DNA of 64,000 bases from Leucaena leucocephala. Lineage: Eukaryota; Streptophyta; Magnoliopsida; Fabales; Fabaceae. Both the position numbers and the translations under genes were made by a program. Of the stretch, positions 58,749-64,000 are shown one piece after another. The notes under the pieces are model-generated. The model did not search any database. It was not told the DNA's origin and saw nothing but the letters and a program-made list of their open reading frames with translations. Each line of letters starts with the position of its first letter. Positions within the stretch are counted from its first letter, which is position 1. The stretch lies in contig CM073560.1 of NCBI GenBank assembly GCA_037074615.1, positions 9,679,501 through 9,743,500 of the forward strand. Direction: 5' to 3'.

Positions 58749-60590
58749 ATGGCTGATATTAATCATAATGGACATAATGGGCATAGAGAAAATGAAATAC
58801 CTATGAATGTAGAGGATAATAGAAGTGTGAGGGAAATTAATCATTCGCATGTGAATTATGATCCTTATGGGTTCTATACTAAAGAAGCTAACTTTGAGAT
58901 TAAAGGAGCTTTGATTGCAGCCTTACCCAAATTTCATGGTTTTACAGGAGCATGTCCACACAGGCACTTACAAACTATGCATATAATCTGTTTCTCAATG
59001 AAGCCTCTAATGACTGCACTAGATGATGTCTTAAGGAGGTGTTTCCATTTCACCTTGGAAGGGAAGGCTAAGGAGTGGCTGTACAACCTGCCAACTCATT
59101 TCTCAATTCTTACATGGGATCAACTGAAATCAACTTATCTTGAACAGTTTTTCCTAGCTTCAAAGACCACTCGAATGAAGAAGGAGATCACTAATATTCT
59201 GCAATAGGATGGAGAGTCTTTACATGAGTACTGGATGAGGTTTCTTAATCTGTTGGCTAGATGCCCTTACCATAATATGACTAAGGCTAATTTAGTAGAC
59301 ATCTTCTTTGATGGTCTACTTCCTCACAATCAGGTTTCCTTGAATGCAGCAACGAATGGTTGTTTGAGAGATAAGACCCCACAAGCAAGTTGGGAGTTAT
59401 TCCAGAAAATGGCCAATGAAGACCATCAGACTGGAGATCCAAGAAGAACACCCACCTCATCTTCGGGTAACTCAAATGTAATATTGGCTGAATTAGCAGC
59501 CTTGGGAAACTAAATGGAGAAGAGGATGAGTCTGATTGAAAGAGAGCTTCATTCCATAAAATAAGTTCAAGCAGCGGATACCTCACAAGCCTTAGTTACA
59601 GGATATGAATCCTGTGGTTCAATGATGCATGCTACAAGTACATGTGATAGACAGTTTGAAGAAGTTGCAGCAATGTATCAAGGAAGAGAGAATAATTACC
59701 AAAAGAGAGACCCATACTCCAACACATATAATCCTGGTTGGAGAGACCACCTAAACTTTAGGTGGGGGAGTGATAGGCCAAATTAATTCCAAGGAGGTCG
59801 TGCTTCTTCAAGTAACAACCAAAGTAATGCAAGGTCTATGGTTCCAACATAACCTAATGCCTTAGCGGCATCAAGGCCAGATAAGACCTCTCAATTGTTG
59901 AAGAGTATGGCAGCACAAATAAACAATATGGATGGTAGAATGACCAATATAGACCACAAGCTCAAGGAGAATGATGGTCAGTTCGCCTCCATAGCTTCAA
60001 TTCTCCAAAGTATGCAGAAAGATAATGCAGACGTACACAGAAAACTTGAAGAGTTAAGTTGTAAGAATGTAGATATCACAAGTGACTTAACTCAAGTTTC
60101 CAATACAGTGAACGATATTCAAGGAAAGAGTAGTGGCAACATACCTTTAAATACTCTCATTAATCCAAGGGGTCTAAATGTTATATCTATAAGAAGTGGA
60201 AGACAAGTGCATTGTGAAAAACATGAAACACCAGACAATGATGAAGAAGATGCTAAAATTGAGAATTCATTTCTGCCACAGATTCAAGTTGGGAAATCTG
60301 AAGGTGCTAAAGAGTAGCTGCTTATATTGAAGAAGCCAACCCAAGAGGGGAACTCATAAGCCCAATTGGAGATACAAGAGCTACAAGAAGAGGCAACAAC
60401 AGTACTAAGTCCAGCATACAAAGGAAAGCAAACTGAGGAGAAGGCAGAGTCGAGCAAGCAAGGAGCCTCTATGCACAAAGGTAAGGAGGTAAGTATTAAA
60501 GATCTCCCATTTTCTAACTCTTACTTTGCTGGAAAAAAAAGATTGACCCTGATTTTGCTAAAGATGCTTATAATTTATTCAACAAGTTAG
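58749..60590 (+). pseudogene. Tat/Athila-type gag with in-frame stops
   Basis: One frame runs from MADINHNGHNGHREN to about 60530. The gag domain reads FHGFTGACPHRHLQTMHIICFSMKP, FHFTLEGKAKEWLYNLP, WDQLKSTYLEQFF, ESLHEYWMRFLNLLARCPYHNM and FFDGLLPHNQVSLNAATNG, the signature of Athila/Tat gag. A coiled-coil region (59895-60120) follows. In-frame stops occur at 59205, 59511 and several places between 59560 and 59860 and at 60315. The frame shifts in an A8 run at about 60533-60541, past which the gag end (KIDPDFAKDAYNLFNKLE) continues in the protease frame. Confidence 0.94.
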
Positions 60591-61387
60591 AAATAAACAT
60601 CCCTATGGTTGAATTCCTCAAGAGAAACCCTAAGTATGCTAAATTTTTAAAATAATTGTGTGCTAATAAAAAGAAGTTTAGGCCTCTTGAGAGAATTCAG
60701 GTGAGTGCTAATGTGTCATCCCTTTTTAAGGCTGAACTACCGGTTAAGTACCAAGACCCAGGCTCCTACACAATCCCATGCACTATAGGAAATGTTCCTA
60801 TTAAGGGATCGTTGCTAGATCTAGGGGCAGCCATTAATGTAATACCTTGGTCGGCATACAAAGCCTTAGGTATTAACAATCTTAGAGACATAAATATAGT
60901 GCTCCAGTTAGCTGATAGGTCAATTAGGTATCCTAAGGGAATCCTTGAGGATATTCTAGTGCAGGTCAAAGACTTAGTGTTCCCAGCTGACTTTTATGTT
61001 GTGGACATGTCCAATGAGTTAGTGAATGACAGCACTTTGATCCTAGGTAGACCTTTCCTCCAAACATCCAAGACCATCATTAGTATGAAGCATAGTTCCA
61101 TCACAATGGAAGTTGGAGAACATGTGGTAACTTTTAACATGAATGAAGCAATGAAATTCCCTTTTGATAATTCTGCTTTTACTGCTTTGAATGCTATTGA
61201 TTATGCTATTGAAGAGACTAGGGATGAACATGAATTGAGTTTACATGATAATGATATAGATAATGCGTTTGCAAAAGTTTTGTTGAGCGATTTTGCAGGA
61301 TCCCAAGATATTATGGAAGCTGGGAGAGCAACAATTATAGAAGGGTCGAGTTTCTGTGACTCTAAGTCGCGACTAAATGACCTATAG
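60540..61387 (+). pseudogene. Tat/Athila-type aspartic protease
   Basis: The long open part (60656-61387) reads ELPVKYQDPGSYTIPCTIGN, then DLGAAINVIPWSAYKALG (catalytic D-L-G-A), LQLADRSIRYPKGILEDILV, FPADFYVVDM and LILGRPFLQTSKTII. This is the full retropepsin domain of Tat/Athila gag-pol. Directly upstream a TAA (60654) separates it from YAKFLK. The frame stops at 61387 among GTCGCGAC repeats, where RT would normally follow. Confidence 0.93.
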
Positions 61388-61512
61388 GTCGCGACCAAAC
61401 ATCAATCTGAGACTCACTGTGAAGCAGAGTCATGACCAGATGGATTTTCAGTAGCAACACAAAACTCTAGAGACGACCAGTCGTGGCAAGATGAAATGGA
61501 GGTCATGACAAA
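61360..61512 (+). repeat. GTCGCGAC cluster at the end of protease
   Basis: AAGTCGCGACTAAATGACC, AGGTCGCGACCAAAC, GTCATGACC, CCAGTCGTGGC and GTCATGAC units are interspersed with AACTCTAGAGACGACC. The wording is nearly that of the minisatellite in the unrelated solo LTRs (AACTCCAGAGACGACAGG). Confidence 0.85.
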
Positions 61513-61565
61513 AATCTCCAGAAACACCTTGCGTGAGGCAAAGACCGAGTATTATGTGGGGGAAT

Positions 61566-63044
61566 TGATAAGACACATTTTGTATATGGTTTCTACGATA
61601 TTTTTAAGAGTTTTATTGTAACTTTACCATTCATTTCATGCCTTAAATTGTACTTTTGTGTATTACATGATTGTGCGTGGCAATGTGCTAATTAAAGGGT
61701 AAAATGGTAAAATAACTCTTCCAAACTGCACATATACTGCTATTTACTCATTTGGACTTTTACAGCGAGCTTTTATGTTGAATCGCAGGTATTTTGGAAG
61801 AGAGCAAGGACCAGGAAAGAAATCACAAGTCAATGAAAGTCAAATCACATTTTTGCACTTTTTTGTCGCGACCAAAGTGTCCTCCGGTCTTGACCTTGAT
61901 TCTTCTAGAAGTTTCTTTGTGTTCACAGGTCACGACCAAAAACATGGATCAGGTCGCGCCTAAAATGCGAAATCGCTAAAACTGCACGTTTTGAATTAGG
62001 TCAAGCATAAATAAAAGGCGAGGCAAGCTGCCGTCGAGGGAGAGGCTGGTTTTAGACCTGATTAGGCTAAGAAGCAATATTCACACATTCTCTAAAGACT
62101 GATTCGATAACCTACACGCATCTTCCATTCATTCTAACCCTTTCCACAGATTTCTTTACATTCACCTTTCATCTTTCCATCGTTTCTTCATGGCATCACA
62201 CCTGAATAGCGATTGTAGTGTAGCAGAAGTCATGATAGGCTAAATCCTTAGTCTCTTGGTGATGGATCTCATATCTTGAGCTCATGGACTAAATCGAGGA
62301 GTTTCTTCTGTTATAATTTGCATCTTGTCATGTTATGATTGCTGCTAGATCTAGGGTTTTCATCATATGAACAAGTTTTGAATATCGATTGATCATTCTC
62401 AGATTTGACTGTTGTAATTTGATTTTGGATGTTTGAACGTTGGATTTTAATTTAATATTTCAGTTACGATTTTAAGAAAGTTGGGTTATTTTTAGAGATT
62501 ATTTCAAATCAATTCAATTGCTTGAAATCTAGGGTTTTTGATTGACGACCATTCTAGGGCATTCTCATAATCTAGGGTTAATTGCACGCTAAGTGGTTTC
62601 TAATAGTTCGCTAATAGTCTTTAAACTAACTTTGATCAAAGGCGTTTATAGAAGATTAGAGTTTTAGACTCAATCGATCGATTGAGGTTTTACTCAAGAC
62701 TTAGCAATTTCAAACTCGAATATTCAATTAAGAGTAAGGATAGATACGTTTTCATCATTAAGAGTCTTTCATAACATATTCTTTCAACAAGCCAACCAGT
62801 TTCCATCTTAATCTAAAATCCAAAAATATCTACTTTTCTGCATCCTTATTTTATTGCAAAAATAAACCAAACCCCAAAACCACTTTATCTCTACTCAGGT
62901 TTTCATTATTTTTGACATCCAATTTGCTAGGATTCCTTTAGAAAGGCTCCTTGAGAAGAACGATAAGGTTGTTCCTTATACTATATTGGGTGCAATTAAC
63001 TTTATTTTGATGGCTCAGACTGCGACAATCCGAGAGCCTCATCA
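61566..63044 (+). repeat. 3' LTR of the Tat-type element
   Basis: It is preceded by the purine tract TGTGGGGGAAT (61555-61565) and matches 56710-58186 throughout. Confidence 0.95.
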
Positions 63045-63049
63045 GTTTT

Positions 63050-63490
63050 CATAAATTATATCTCCTCATCCTTAGAAATAGAAAGGAATGATGAATGTCT
63101 ACTAAACTGAGAGCCATTATATGGCTTGCATTGCTGGGTTGGGGGTTGTAAGGTGGCACATATGGGATAAATAGAGGCTTAGAGTGGGGCCTATATGGTG
63201 GGAAGGGCGATTCATGATATAGTTAAGGTGGAAATTGAGCCATATATTATTGGTTACTCATGATAAATGATCTAAGAAGCTCCTAAGCTTCATCTGCAGT
63301 TAGCTCCAACAAGTCTCCTCCAACTACACCATTGATTATTCTCGATCCTGTTCTTTCAATCCCCTATGAAAATGTAGTATGAGGTATTCATTAGGTATTT
63401 GGTGATGCAGGTACTTGTGCAGGATGTATTGAGATCGATCCCAATATTTAACAAAAGATTCATAGATGTTCTGTTCAGTGTAGTATATTT
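63050..63490 (-). pseudogene. Older Tat-like gag, central part
   Basis: The minus strand reads, with stops and one frame change, QNIYESFVKYWDRSQYILHKYLHHQIPNEYLILHFHRG and GSRIINGVVGGDLLELTADEA. This is the ESLYEYWERF...HH.I....YF..GL segment of gypsy gag. It is much more decayed than the gag of the inserted element and of opposite orientation. Confidence 0.75.
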
Positions 63491-63845
63491 GCTTTCTTGC
63501 CTGATCCATTGAAAGATTATAACCTATGAAAGACTAGGAAGCATGGTTAGATTAGGTTATATTGATGATGTACCTGTTTATATAAACTTAAAACTTTGGT
63601 TTTAAAAGGGCTTCTGACCTAAACCTTAGTTTGGAGAAATTTCAAAATATGGTTAGATTATAACCTTGGTTTTGAAAGACTAGCGGCTTTCTTGCCTGAT
63701 CCATTGAAAGATTATAACCTGTGAAAGACTAGGAAGGCATGGTTAGATTATGATTATATTGATGATGTGCCTGCTTGTATAAACTTAAAACCTTGGTTTT
63801 AAAAGAGCTTCTGGCCTAAACCTTAGTTTGGAGAAATTTCAAAAC
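63491..63845. repeat. 195-bp tandem duplication
   Basis: GCTTTCTTGCCTGATCCATT begins at 63491 and again at 63686. The units share CTATTGAAAG-type phrases through TTAGTTTGGAGAAATTTC with few changes. Confidence 0.88.
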
Positions 63846-64000
63846 AAAAAAGCCATATTTATCCAAAATGGCTTTTGGACCAAACCATAGTTTAAAACTA
63901 AGGTTTTGCATAAGCTATTGAGAATAGCTTTTAGAACAATAAAAGAGCTTATTAACTATCTAATTACTATTTTACCCCTATTTTTTCTCTCACCCTCTCT
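63846..64000. mobile_element. Edge of a miniature repeat related to 8020-8560
   Basis: AATAGCTTTT, CTAATTACTATTTTACCC and TTTCTCTCACCCTCTCT parallel 8160-8240 in the same order. The unit runs off the window. Confidence 0.6.

Larger units (their letters stand above)
56710..63044 (+). mobile_element. Tat/Athila-type gypsy element with gag and protease only
   Basis: LTRs of 1477 and 1479 bp (56710-58186 and 61566-63044, TGATAAGACAC...CCTCATCA) flank 3.4 kb. The flanks ATTTT (56705-56709) and GTTTT (63045-63049) look like a target duplication with one change. After the 5' LTR comes a degenerate tRNA-Asp-type primer site, then gag and an aspartic protease. The 3' LTR follows within 180 bases of the protease stop, with a GTGGGGGAAT purine tract. 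RT, RNase H and integrase are wholly missing, so it is non-autonomous. The LTRs are very similar by eye. Confidence 0.95.

Overview
The window reads as nuclear DNA of a eudicot plant. It is AT-rich and packed with plant LTR retrotransposons (Ty1/copia, long-LTR Ty3/gypsy, Tat/Athila-type gypsy) and an RTE-type LINE. Its only host gene has plant-style short exons with GT-AG introns. I cannot name the species.

The backbone is one host gene on the minus strand, a plant myotubularin-type phosphoinositide 3-phosphatase. Fifteen exon remnants run from about 41.94 kb (first recognisable exon, GRAM domain) down to 6.55 kb (late catalytic domain). It is a pseudogene. The Trp codon in the catalytic CX5R loop is TGA, two exons carry 2-nt deletions, one carries a 7-nt deletion, one splice donor is lost, and both ends are missing. 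The locus is stretched to more than 35 kb because two complete Copia elements sit in its introns: Copia-1 at 9855-16285 and Copia-2 at 21153-38584.

Layout. 1-1441: end of a long gypsy-type LTR. 1741-3664: solo LTR of a second family. 3665-6585: tandem repeats and a probable Tat-type LTR remnant. 6546-9128: 3' exons. 9855-16285: Copia-1, whose RNase H is split by a solo LTR (10239-12183). 17503-19041: middle exons. 21153-38584: Copia-2, with a solo long LTR (21998-25277) near its 3' LTR and another long LTR (31931-38374) in its 5' LTR. That second LTR holds a young gag-only element (34095-37638), so nesting is four deep. 39032-41944: 5' exons. 42961-44200: decayed copia pol. 44676-54152: a long LTR carrying a solo LTR (45582-48671) and an RTE LINE (49210-52365). 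54153-56709 and 63045-63490: an older Tat-like element split by a gag-protease-only Tat/Athila-type element (56710-63044). 63491-64000: a tandem duplication and the edge of a miniature repeat.

Most insertions were placed by finding both termini and their 5-bp (LTR elements) or 19-bp (LINE) target-site duplications by eye. No intact host coding sequence, RNA gene or CRISPR array was seen. The more unusual signals are a GTCGCGAC-centred minisatellite shared by two unrelated element families, mosaic long LTRs, and a propagating gag-only element with a shortened LTR.
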